Assembly (NCBI GenBank): GCA_035533295.1
Contig: DATLUA010000028.1
Coordinates: 1 to 7,675, forward strand
Direction of reading: 5' to 3'
DNA: 7,675 nucleotides
Origin: JAGWJU01 sp035533295
GTDB taxonomy: Bacteria > Elusimicrobiota > Elusimicrobia > UBA1565 > UBA9628
Shown: piece by piece, positions 1 to 5,824 of the stretch
Layout of the letters: each line of letters begins with the position of its first letter
How positions within the stretch are numbered: position 1 is the first letter of the stretch
Notes under the pieces: model-generated
The model's database searches: none
The model's input: the letters and a program-made list of their open reading frames with translations, nothing else
Told to the model about the DNA's origin: nothing
Translations under genes and position numbers: made by a program

Positions 1-573
1 CACGTTCTTGCGGTTGAAATCAGGCATGAGAATGACGCCCACGGGCGGCATGCCGGCGGACAAGGTGACGTTGACCAGGGAATTTTTCTCGACGCTCGCC
101 TCTTCCTTGGGGTCTTGGCCCATGACCAAGCCCTTGTCGAAACGCAGCGAATAAGCCTCCTGCACCTCGCCTAGGCCCAGTTCGTTCTCGCGCAGCAGCA
201 TCTCGGCGTTGCGCAGGGGAAGCCCGGCGAGGCTGGGCGCAATCTCGGCCTGCCCGCCTTCGCTCACGACCACGTTGATGATTTTGCCCTCGCGGACGAT
301 GGAGTCCGCGGACGGGTCCTGACGCAGGATGGAGCCGATGGGAACCGACGAATCGAACTCCATGCTTTTTTCGCGCAAGCCCAAGTCCAGCGGCGAGAGC
401 TCCGAGAGCGCGTCCGTCAGGGAGTGTCCTTTCAAATCGGGAACGGCGCGCGGCTTGCGGCTGTGGACCGCGGCGCCGATGGCCCAATCAAGCAGATAAG
501 CGCCAAAGACAAGCAAGACGGCCAGCAAAAACAGCGATTCCAAGAGGCCCGCTTCTTTATCGAAAAATTTCAT
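1..573 (-). CDS. Membrane-anchored PASTA-domain protein (C-terminus cut by window edge)
   Basis: This is the first 191 residues of a protein that continues past the left edge. Residues 12-30 form one hydrophobic membrane segment (ESLFLLAVLLVFGAYLLDW). Two PASTA-like repeats follow, at about 42-106 (starting VPDLKGHSLTDAL, with RQDPSADSIVREGK and ending VVVSEG) and about 108-174 (PSLAGLPLRNAEMLL, GQDPKEEASVEKNS, NVTLSAG). A third appears to begin at MPDF, residue 183. PASTA domains are known to bind muropeptides or beta-lactams, or to act as spacers, in Ser/Thr kinases and penicillin-binding proteins. No kinase or transpeptidase domain precedes the membrane segment, so this is a stand-alone PASTA protein whose repeats probably face the periplasm. 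The ATG at 573 lies 6 bases after the fmt stop, with AGGA four bases upstream as a close-set ribosome site. It is the last visible gene of the EIIA-def-fmt operon. The family call is firm; the exact role is unknown. Confidence 0.85.
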   Translation of the reverse strand, partial: MKFFDKEAGLLESLFLLAVLLVFGAYLLDWAIGAAVHSRKPRAVPDLKGHSLTDALSELSPLDLGLREKSMEFDSSVPIGSILRQDPSADSIVREGKIINVVVSEGGQAEIAPSLAGLPLRNAEMLLRENELGLGEVQEAYSLRFDKGLVMGQDPKEEASVEKNSLVNVTLSAGMPPVGVILMPDFNRKNV

Positions 574-579
574 CGCATC

Positions 580-1536
580 CTAGGCCTGAAACGGCAACGC
601 GTCGCCCGCCCGTAAGCGCAAGCCGTTCAAAAATTCAGCAGCGGCCAGCGGCTTTTTCCCTTCGGGACAGACGGTGCGGAGCCACAAGCAGGCGTCATGG
701 CATTGTATCAAAACGCCCTGTTCCCGTCCAACGCGGACGATGAGGCCCGGCCGGCCCGGCGGAATTGGAGGATTTTCCTCGCGCGCCGTGCTCAATACGG
801 AGAGCCTAAGGTCTCCCTTGGGAAGCCTCAAGACAACGTGGGCCTTGGGCCAGAGGCAAAAGCCCCGAACCTTGTCGTGAATGGTTTGGACCGGCTCGTC
901 GAAGGAAAAGCGCCCGTCTTCCTTGCGCAGAAGCGGCGCCAGGCTCGCCTCGCCTCTTTGCGGCTCGCGGCGCATGATGCCCCGCGCCAAGTCCGCCAAG
1001 GCCTCTTGGACGCGCTCGACGCCGAGCCCGGTCAGGCGCTCCAAAAGCTCCCCGGCGTTTTCGTCCGGGCCTATCGCCGTCTCTTTCTGGGAAAAAATCG
1101 GGCCGGTGTCCATGCCTTCATCGAGCCAGAACAGCGTGACGCCGGTCTTGGCCTCGCCGCGCGCCAAGGCCCATTGGACCGGCGCCGCGCCGCGCAGGCG
1201 GGGAAGAAGCGAAAAATGGACGTTGAGGCATCCCAGGCGGAAGGCGTCCAGCACGTCTCTCTTAAGAATCCTGCCGTAGGCCACGATGACGGCGACGTCC
1301 GCGCCCAAGGCCTTCAAGTCCGCCGCGGCCGAGGAAGGCTTTTCGGGTTCGAGGACGGGGATGCCCAACTCCAGGGCCCGCGCCTTCACGGGGGAAGGCC
1401 GCGCGGCCAGACCGCGGCCCGCGGGCCGGTCGGGCTGCGTCACGACCGCGGCGACGCGGCCATTTTTAGAGGCAAGAAGCTCCAGAAAAGGAACGGCGGA
1501 CGCGGGAGTTCCGAAGAAAACTGTCCTCATGATCAT
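580..1536 (-). CDS. fmt: Methionyl-tRNA formyltransferase
   Basis: This cytoplasmic enzyme transfers a formyl group from 10-formyltetrahydrofolate to Met-tRNA(fMet) for translation initiation. The N-terminal formyltransferase domain (about 3-190) opens with RTVFFGTPASAVPFL, then VVTQPDRPAGRGL. The catalytic region is CLNVHFSLLPRLRGAAPVQW followed by LDEGMDTGPIF. Asn105, His107 and Asp143 correspond to the catalytic Asn/His/Asp of E. coli Fmt. The C-terminal tRNA-binding domain spans about 200-305 and includes KEDGRFSF and the RGFCLWPKAHV stretch. The length of 318 residues is normal. Two in-frame ATGs, at 1536 and 1530, compete. The second gives MRTVFFGTP, the usual family N-terminus, with a weak TAAG upstream, so the true start may be 1530. 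It sits 13 bases after def in the same operon. The identification is secure. Confidence 0.97.
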   Translation of the reverse strand: MIMRTVFFGTPASAVPFLELLASKNGRVAAVVTQPDRPAGRGLAARPSPVKARALELGIPVLEPEKPSSAAADLKALGADVAVIVAYGRILKRDVLDAFRLGCLNVHFSLLPRLRGAAPVQWALARGEAKTGVTLFWLDEGMDTGPIFSQKETAIGPDENAGELLERLTGLGVERVQEALADLARGIMRREPQRGEASLAPLLRKEDGRFSFDEPVQTIHDKVRGFCLWPKAHVVLRLPKGDLRLSVLSTAREENPPIPPGRPGLIVRVGREQGVLIQCHDACLWLRTVCPEGKKPLAAAEFLNGLRLRAGDALPFQA

Positions 1537-1549
1537 CTTAGCGCGGGCG

Positions 1550-2062
1550 TCAGGACCAGGTTTTCCGCAGGTCCTTGACGATGGAGAGGACCTTGAGCTT
1601 GTCGGTGAAGGGCAGCCGGTCGATGAAGAGCTTGCCGTCCAGATGATCGATTTCGTGCTGAAAGGCGCGGGCCAGGAGGCCCTCGCCGTTCATCTCCCAG
1701 GTTTCGCCGCGGGCGTCTTGGGCGCGCACGCGCACCTTGGCCGCGCGGTGGACCTTCGCGTAGACGCCGGGCGCGGAGAGGCAGCCCTCCTCCTCGTCCT
1801 GCTCGCCGGAGCGCTCGATAATCTCCGGGTTGATGAGCACCAAGCGCTGAGATTTTCCCTCGGGCCTGACGTCGATGACCGCCAAGCGGATGTTCATGCC
1901 AATTTGTGGCGCGGCCAAGCCCACGCCGTGCGCGGCCCGCATGGTGGCCCACATCGAGCGCAAAAGTCCGGGCAGCTCGGGGCGGATGGCTTCGCAGTCG
2001 ACCGGCTTGGAAACGGTCTTCAAGACTTTTTCGCCGTGCTTGGTGATGCGCAGGACCGGCAT
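1550..2062 (-). CDS. def: Peptide deformylase
   Basis: This metalloenzyme removes the N-formyl group from nascent proteins at the ribosome. All three family motifs are present: GVGLAAPQIG at residues 46-55, EGCLS at 92-96 with metal ligand Cys94, and QHEIDH at 135-140 with metal ligands His136 and His140 and catalytic Glu137. The length of 170 residues is typical. The ATG at 2062 overlaps the TGA of the upstream EIIA gene by one base (TGATG). It is preceded by a strong GAAGGAGG ribosome site nine bases away, inside the end of the EIIA gene. The fmt gene follows directly, which is a common bacterial pairing that couples formylation and deformylation. No missing residue was seen and the identification is secure. 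Confidence 0.97.
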   Translation of the reverse strand: MPVLRITKHGEKVLKTVSKPVDCEAIRPELPGLLRSMWATMRAAHGVGLAAPQIGMNIRLAVIDVRPEGKSQRLVLINPEIIERSGEQDEEEGCLSAPGVYAKVHRAAKVRVRAQDARGETWEMNGEGLLARAFQHEIDHLDGKLFIDRLPFTDKLKVLSIVKDLRKTWS

Positions 2063-2565
2063 CAGGCCGTGCCTCCTTCGGCGGCTTTGAGCCGCGCCAA
2101 GGCTTCCCGGGCGGACCCTGCCGACGCAATCTCATCGATGAGCGGCGCTCGAAGGAGAGCGGCCGCGCTCCGTAAAATCTTCAGGTGCTCCGCGAAAAAC
2201 TCCTGCTTATCCGGGGATAAGAAAAGAAAAACCAGCTTGATGAGGATATCGGACTCTTGGGGTTCCGGAATGCCCTGCGGAACCAGGACCATGCCGGCGC
2301 AAGGCGCGGAGAGTCCCTTCAAGCGCGCATGCGGAAGGCTCAATCCCGTCTCCAGCGTGGTGCAGATGCCGCTCTCTCGATTAAGAATCTTGTCGGCGAC
2401 GGATTTTTCCTCCGCTAAGCCGCGGGACCGGCAGAGGCTCGCCACCGCCAGACGAATGACTGCGGTCTTATCCGCGCCCGCGGGAGCCGCGAGGATATTT
2501 TCCTCGTTTAAAAGCGGAGCGACGGGCAGCAGGTTTTCCAATTTCTTGCCGGCTTCGAAGCTCAC
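2062..2565 (-). CDS. PTS EIIA-type phosphocarrier protein (PtsN/fructose class)
   Basis: This is a 167-residue soluble protein of the PTS EIIA type 2 family (fructose/mannitol or nitrogen-PTS PtsN class). The fold begins near LENLLPVAPLLNEENIL, where the family usually has a short helix then a strand. The phospho-acceptor region is ESGICTTLETGLSLPHARL, with His79 (counted from the GTG) as the predicted phosphorylation site. Later parts, including LVFLFLSPDKQEFFAEHLKIL, match the family pattern of a hydrophobic core strand followed by a helix. The reading frame stays open upstream to 2895, but that extension would run across the promoter region and into the divergent LD-transpeptidase gene. 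I chose GTG at 2565; TTG at 2541 is an alternative. No EIIB, EIIC, HPr or EI is in view, so a regulatory PtsN-like role is more likely than sugar transport. It appears to be the first gene of the def-fmt operon. Confidence 0.85.
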   Translation of the reverse strand: MSFEAGKKLENLLPVAPLLNEENILAAPAGADKTAVIRLAVASLCRSRGLAEEKSVADKILNRESGICTTLETGLSLPHARLKGLSAPCAGMVLVPQGIPEPQESDILIKLVFLFLSPDKQEFFAEHLKILRSAAALLRAPLIDEIASAGSAREALARLKAAEGGTA

Positions 2566-2571
2566 GCTGAA

Positions 2572-2600
2572 ATTTTCCCATAAGCCTTGTATGTTGTCAA
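2572..2600 (-). promoter_or_regulatory. Predicted sigma-70-type promoter for the EIIA-def-fmt operon
   Basis: Reading the minus strand, a perfect TTGACA (-35, positions 2600-2595) is followed by a 17-base spacer and GAAAAT (-10, positions 2577-2572, four of six consensus bases). The expected transcription start is near 2567-2564, which coincides with the GTG chosen for the EIIA gene at 2565. The -35 match and ideal spacer in an otherwise GC-rich window make chance less likely. There is no experimental support. Confidence 0.5.
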
Positions 2601-2622
2601 ATACGAAGCGTTTATGGGGGCC

Positions 2623-2651
2623 TTGACGCGCGCGCCGAATCCCGCTATCGT
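2623..2651 (+). promoter_or_regulatory. Predicted sigma-70-type promoter for the LD-transpeptidase-hemD operon
   Basis: TTGACG (2623-2628, five of six -35 bases) is followed by a 17-base spacer and TATCGT (2646-2651, four of six -10 bases). Transcription would start around 2657-2660, at or just before the GTG at 2660. It is placed back-to-back with the minus-strand promoter, with 22 bases between the two -35 boxes. A short inverted repeat, CCCGC/GCGGG (2641-2645 and 2656-2660), spans the -10 box and might be a regulatory site, but five base pairs is weak evidence. Confidence 0.42.
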
Positions 2652-2659
2652 TTTTGCGG

Positions 2660-3418
2660 GTGAAACATTTCTCCCGCATCGTTTTGGGGCTCTGGCTCGC
2701 GGCCTTCGCCGCCGAATCCGCTTCCGTCGCCCTATGGTCTTCCCGCTTGGAAAAAAGTCGGGCGCGGCTGGAAAATCTGGCGCACAACTTCTCGCGCGTC
2801 GACCGCCTGCGGACGGAAGCGGCGAAACAAATCAAAGCCCAATCCCGGGAAATGAAGTTCCTGCAAAACCTGCCCAACCTCCTGCCCAAGGACAAAGGCT
2901 ATCTGCGCACCCAGCGTGCCATCGCGGACGAGGTCGAGGCCCTGCGGCGCAAGCTCTCTTGGCGGCTGCGCGGGCGGCTCTACATCGTCGTTGACGCCAA
3001 GGCGGAAAAACTCTATCTTGAACGCGGCTTTCGCATCCTGATGCAGACTGACTGCTCGGTGGGCCGCGGCGAACTCTTGGTGGACAAGAAAACCGGCCGG
3101 CGCTGGCGCTTCGTCACGCCGTTGGGGGAATTTCACGTTCTGGCCAAGGCCGCCAACCCCTTGTGGCGCAAACCCGATTGGGCCTACGTCGAAGAGGGCC
3201 AGCCCATTCCGCCGCCCGATTCGCCGGAGCGCCTGGTTTCAGGCGAGCTGGGCGCCTACCTGCTGAGCCTGGGCGACGGCTACCTCATTCACGGCGTCAA
3301 GGACGAAAAAACCTTGGGACGCCCCGCGTCGCACGGCTGCGTGCACCTGAGCGCCGCGGCCCTGAAAGAACTCTATAACGCGACGCCGGTAGGCACGCCG
3401 GTTTTCATTATCGAATGA
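2660..3418 (+). CDS. Membrane-anchored L,D-transpeptidase (YkuD family)
   Basis: The predicted product is a 252-residue cell-wall enzyme. Residues 6-26 form a hydrophobic N-terminal anchor or uncleaved signal, then a charged, probably coiled-coil region runs from about 28 to 105. A YkuD catalytic domain occupies about 106-251. Visible motifs are LYIVVDAKAEKLYL, TPLGEFHVLAKAANPLWRKPDW, LIHG (His211) and SHGCVHLS (His225, catalytic Cys227), ending PVGTPVFII. YkuD enzymes use the Cys to make 3-3 cross-links in peptidoglycan or to attach lipoproteins to it, working in the periplasm. I chose GTG at 2660 because it gives a normal MKHFSR signal start; TTG at 2654 is in frame but lies within the expected promoter-to-start gap. 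No clear ribosome site precedes the GTG, so a leaderless message is possible. It is the first gene of a four-gene operon and overlaps the next gene by 4 bases. The family call is secure; its exact wall substrate is unknown. Confidence 0.93.
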   Translation: MKHFSRIVLGLWLAAFAAESASVALWSSRLEKSRARLENLAHNFSRVDRLRTEAAKQIKAQSREMKFLQNLPNLLPKDKGYLRTQRAIADEVEALRRKLSWRLRGRLYIVVDAKAEKLYLERGFRILMQTDCSVGRGELLVDKKTGRRWRFVTPLGEFHVLAKAANPLWRKPDWAYVEEGQPIPPPDSPERLVSGELGAYLLSLGDGYLIHGVKDEKTLGRPASHGCVHLSAAALKELYNATPVGTPVFIIE

Positions 3419-4245
3419 CCATGGAAAAAAAGCGTCCTTCCTTGATAATCCTCGCGGCTCTCATCCTTCTGGCCGCGCTGAACGCTTTGCGCGTCAAGCT
3501 TAAGTCCGCGGCGCTCGCGAGCCGACGCCAAGCGGCGGCGCTGGCGCAAAACTTGGACGGCGCGCAGGACGCCTTGGCGGACGTGGAATCCCTGCGCGAT
3601 TTGAAAAAGGACGAGCTTTCACGCGCCAAGCGCGTGATCCTGAGCTTGACTCGTTCGCGGCAGGCGCTCTATGAAAGCGGGCTCGAACTGCAGGAGGAGG
3701 ATCGCATCCTGCAAAAGCAGTGGGACATGCTCTCCACCTATCTGCAGGTGGACCTCGGTTCAGGCCGCATTTCGGTGATGCGCTCGGGCCAGGCGCTGGA
3801 GAGCTATCCCGTGCGCGACTCGCCCCCTCGCGCCTTCGGCGGCGAGGACAAGCCCCTGCCGCGCATCGTGCGCATCGTTTCGAAAGAACGCTACGCCGCC
3901 CCGGCGCGGGGAAAATCGGAGGAAGTCAACGGCCACCTGGAATGGCAGCCTCCCGAAGTCGGCACCTCCGCGCGGGCCAGCGCCTTGGGCGAGTTCGTGA
4001 TGTTCACCGACTCGCCGCTCATCCTGCACGGCCCGCCCAAGAGCACGGCGGCTCACGCGGCGTATCCTCACGACTGCCTGGGTCTGTCCTGGCCGGTGGC
4101 GCGGCGGCTCTATCGGGGAAGCTTCATCGGAGAAAAAATCTGGATCGCGGGCCAGCCCAAGCCCGCGCCGGCCGCGGCGTCAATGCCGGCGAGACGCGGC
4201 CATGTGAAGATCAAACACGGGCGCAAAAAGCATGGCTCGAAATAG
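3415..4245 (+). CDS. Divergent YkuD-like membrane protein, probable paralogue of the preceding LD-transpeptidase
   Basis: The product has 276 residues and the same layout as its upstream neighbour. It has a basic N-terminus, a membrane segment at about 9-24, a long charged helical or coiled-coil region at about 28-108, then a C-terminal domain. This domain carries LILHG (His205) and PHDCLGLS (His219, Cys221) followed by RRLYRGSFIGEKIWI. The His-to-His-to-Cys spacing (14 and 16 residues) is identical to that of the upstream enzyme, and the two align without gaps from LGEF/LGAY to near their ends. The usual SHGC is replaced by PHDC, so activity could be altered or lost. A Pro/Ala stretch and a basic tail (RRGHVKIKHGRKKHGSK) follow the domain. 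Translation probably starts at ATG 3415, within the ATGA overlap with the previous stop; ATG 3421 is an alternative. Being YkuD-derived is my inference from this alignment; a plain hypothetical membrane protein is the fallback. Confidence 0.72.
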   Translation: MTMEKKRPSLIILAALILLAALNALRVKLKSAALASRRQAAALAQNLDGAQDALADVESLRDLKKDELSRAKRVILSLTRSRQALYESGLELQEEDRILQKQWDMLSTYLQVDLGSGRISVMRSGQALESYPVRDSPPRAFGGEDKPLPRIVRIVSKERYAAPARGKSEEVNGHLEWQPPEVGTSARASALGEFVMFTDSPLILHGPPKSTAAHAAYPHDCLGLSWPVARRLYRGSFIGEKIWIAGQPKPAPAAASMPARRGHVKIKHGRKKHGSK

Positions 4246-5020
4246 CGCGCGCGGCCGAACCCGACCTCCTTTAGTCCTCATCGCCAGAGACCCGCGAAGA
4301 GCGCGGGAAATTTCGCGGATCCTAAAACGCGCGCGCATCCGTGCAGCGGCCGTGCCCGTTGTCCGGGCCGCCGCGCCCGCTTCCTGGCGCGGGCTGGACC
4401 GGGCCTTGAAGAGCCTCGCCGATTTCGACGCCGCGGCTTTCGCCAGCGCCAACGCGGTGGAGGCGTTTTTCGCGCGCGCGCGGCGCCTGCGTCTAAGAAA
4501 GCTCAAGGCTCCATCGCGAATCCTGGCCGTCGGCCCGGCTACGGCGCGCTCTCTCGCGCGCCACGGCTGGCGCGCGAGTTTGGTCGCGGGCAATCCCGGC
4601 GGCGCGAATTTGGCGCGGGCGGCTAAAAACGTCCGCGGGCTGCGCGTCTTGGCGCCGCGCGCCGCAGAGGGAAAAAACGATCTCGTCCGCGGGCTGCGCG
4701 CCAAAGGCGCGCGCGTCACGGCGGCCGAGGCCTACCGCACCGTGCCCGACTCCCGCCAAAGGGCGGCGCTGCGGCGTCTGGCGTCAAATCCGGAGCTTGC
4801 GGCCGCGGTTTTTTTCTCGGGCTCGGCGGTCCATGCCTTCCGCGCGCACATCGGGACAAAAGCCTGGAACCGGCTGCGGCGCGGCCTGCTTTTCGCCGCC
4901 CTGGGGCCCACCGCGGCCCAGGCCCTGCGCGCGGCAGGCGCGCGAAAAATCAGGCAGGCCCCGCGCGCCGATTTCAAGGAGCTTGCGCGGCTTTTAGTCC
5001 GCGCGCTTTCGCCCTCATGA
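4232..5020 (+). CDS. hemD: Uroporphyrinogen-III synthase
   Basis: This cytoplasmic enzyme closes hydroxymethylbilane into uroporphyrinogen III, the branch point for heme, siroheme and cobalamin. The protein of 262 residues shows the weakly conserved HemD pattern of two similar alpha/beta domains: FDAAAFASANAVEAFF (65-80), ILAVGPATARSLARHG (97-112), LRVLAPRAAEGKNDLVRGL (137-155), AEAYRTVP (165-172, with the conserved Tyr168), VFFSGSAVHAF (193-203) and FAALGPTAAQAL (221-232). The first 12 residues are an Arg-rich extension before LVLIARD. It overlaps the end of the YkuD-like gene by 14 bases and the next gene by 4, so it is translationally coupled. No hemC, hemA or hemB is adjacent. The protein is unusually rich in Arg and Ala, consistent with the very high GC here. 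HemD diverges fast in sequence, so the call rests on the ordered motifs. Confidence 0.88.
   Translation: MARNSARGRTRPPLVLIARDPRRAREISRILKRARIRAAAVPVVRAAAPASWRGLDRALKSLADFDAAAFASANAVEAFFARARRLRLRKLKAPSRILAVGPATARSLARHGWRASLVAGNPGGANLARAAKNVRGLRVLAPRAAEGKNDLVRGLRAKGARVTAAEAYRTVPDSRQRAALRRLASNPELAAAVFFSGSAVHAFRAHIGTKAWNRLRRGLLFAALGPTAAQALRAAGARKIRQAPRADFKELARLLVRALSPS
4553..4578. repeat. Perfect 10-base inverted repeat inside hemD
   Basis: CTCGCGCGCC (4553-4562) and GGCGCGCGAG (4569-4578) are exact reverse complements separated by six bases. In RNA this would form a stable GC hairpin within the hemD coding region (residues around SLARHGWRAS). No T-run follows it, so it does not look like an intrinsic terminator. 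It may be a chance product of GC-rich coding sequence. Confidence 0.6.
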
Positions 5021-5808
5021 ACTCCGCGCCATTCGCCCGCGTCATCGCCCGAGCCTTGGACGCGGGCGGGGACGTTTTGCGCCGCCGCTTCGGCCGCGTG
5101 CGCGCCCGCTACAAGGGCCGCGCCAATCCTGTGACCCAGGCTGATCTGGAAAGCCAGCGGGCCGTCCTGGGCATCATCCACCGGGCGTTCCCGAGCCACG
5201 ACTGGCTCGCGGAGGAAAAAAGCGAACGCCGCGGCGGCTCGGATTTTCTCTGGATTGTCGATCCGCTGGACGGCACGGTCAATTACGCCCACGGCTACCC
5301 GGTCTCCTCGGTCTCCATCGCCGTGCTGCACCGCGGCAAGCTTCTGGCCGCGGGCGTGCACGATCCTTTTCGCCGCGAGAGCTTCACCGCCCAGGCGGGG
5401 CGGGGCGCGCGCTTAAACGGCAGGCCCATGCGCGTTTCCAAAGCACGCCGGCTCGCCCAGTCCCTCGTGGTCACGGGCTTCCCCTATGATCGCGCGCAAC
5501 GGGCCGCCTTCTACGCCGGGATGGTGCAAAAATTCCTGCCCCGCTGCCACGACATCCGGCGCAGCGGCTCGGCCGCGCTCGACATGGCCTGGATCGCGGC
5601 GGGCCGCGCCGACGGCTACTGGGAGTGGAGCCTGGGACCGTGGGACGTGGCCGCGGGGATTTTGCTGGTGCAGGAGGCTGGGGGAAAGGTCACGGATTTT
5701 TCTGATCGGACGCTGGAGGGCCCTTCTTCCTTCGGGCCGGAAACCATGGCGTCCAACGGCCGCATCCACGGCCAGATGCTCGCGCTGGTGCGTTCGAAGA
5801 ACGCGTAA
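5017..5808 (+). CDS. Inositol-monophosphatase family protein (SuhB-like)
   Basis: This is a 263-residue Mg-dependent, Li-sensitive-type sugar or inositol phosphate phosphatase, expected in the cytoplasm. Metal and substrate residues are all visible: AEE at 65-67 (Glu66/Glu67), motif A WIVDPLDGTVNY at 79-90 (Asp82, Asp85), RRSGSAALDMAWIAAGRADGYWE at 181-203, and motif B GPWDVAAGILLVQEAGG at 207-223 (Asp210). The length matches bacterial SuhB and human IMPase. Substrates in this family include myo-inositol-1-phosphate, fructose-1,6-bisphosphate, histidinol phosphate and PAP, and sequence reading alone cannot separate these. In E. coli SuhB also acts in rRNA transcription antitermination. The ATG at 5017 overlaps the hemD stop as ATGA, so it is the last gene of the operon. 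Only 16 bases separate its TAA from the convergent barrel gene. Confidence 0.95.
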   Translation: MNSAPFARVIARALDAGGDVLRRRFGRVRARYKGRANPVTQADLESQRAVLGIIHRAFPSHDWLAEEKSERRGGSDFLWIVDPLDGTVNYAHGYPVSSVSIAVLHRGKLLAAGVHDPFRRESFTAQAGRGARLNGRPMRVSKARRLAQSLVVTGFPYDRAQRAAFYAGMVQKFLPRCHDIRRSGSAALDMAWIAAGRADGYWEWSLGPWDVAAGILLVQEAGGKVTDFSDRTLEGPSSFGPETMASNGRIHGQMLALVRSKNA

Positions 5809-5824
5809 ATTCCGGCGGGTTGCG

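Noticed and set aside
20..487. Arg-rich minus-strand open frame overlapping the PASTA gene
   Set aside because: It lies in another frame of the same strand; the PASTA frame has clear repeats and a membrane segment, so this is a shadow.
697..2626. Long plus-strand open frames opposite fmt, def and the EIIA gene (697-1578 and 1286-2626)
   Set aside because: They are antisense to genes with clear catalytic motifs, show no recognisable domain, and are expected by chance in GC-rich DNA.
2641..2660. CCCGC...GCGGG inverted repeat around the plus-strand -10 box as an operator or terminator
   Set aside because: The stem is only five base pairs with a ten-base loop, too weak to call as a separate feature.
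2566..2895. N-terminal extension of the EIIA frame up to 2895
   Set aside because: The added residues are Arg/Ser-rich without family similarity, overlap the start of the divergent LD-transpeptidase gene and cross both predicted promoters.
4467..4486. Alternating CG run as a Z-DNA or regulatory element
   Set aside because: It encodes Ala/Arg residues of hemD in a strongly GC-biased gene and needs no further explanation.
5809..5824. Bidirectional terminator between the convergent suhB-like and PorV-like genes
   Set aside because: The gap is 16 bases and I could not find a convincing stem followed by a T-run.
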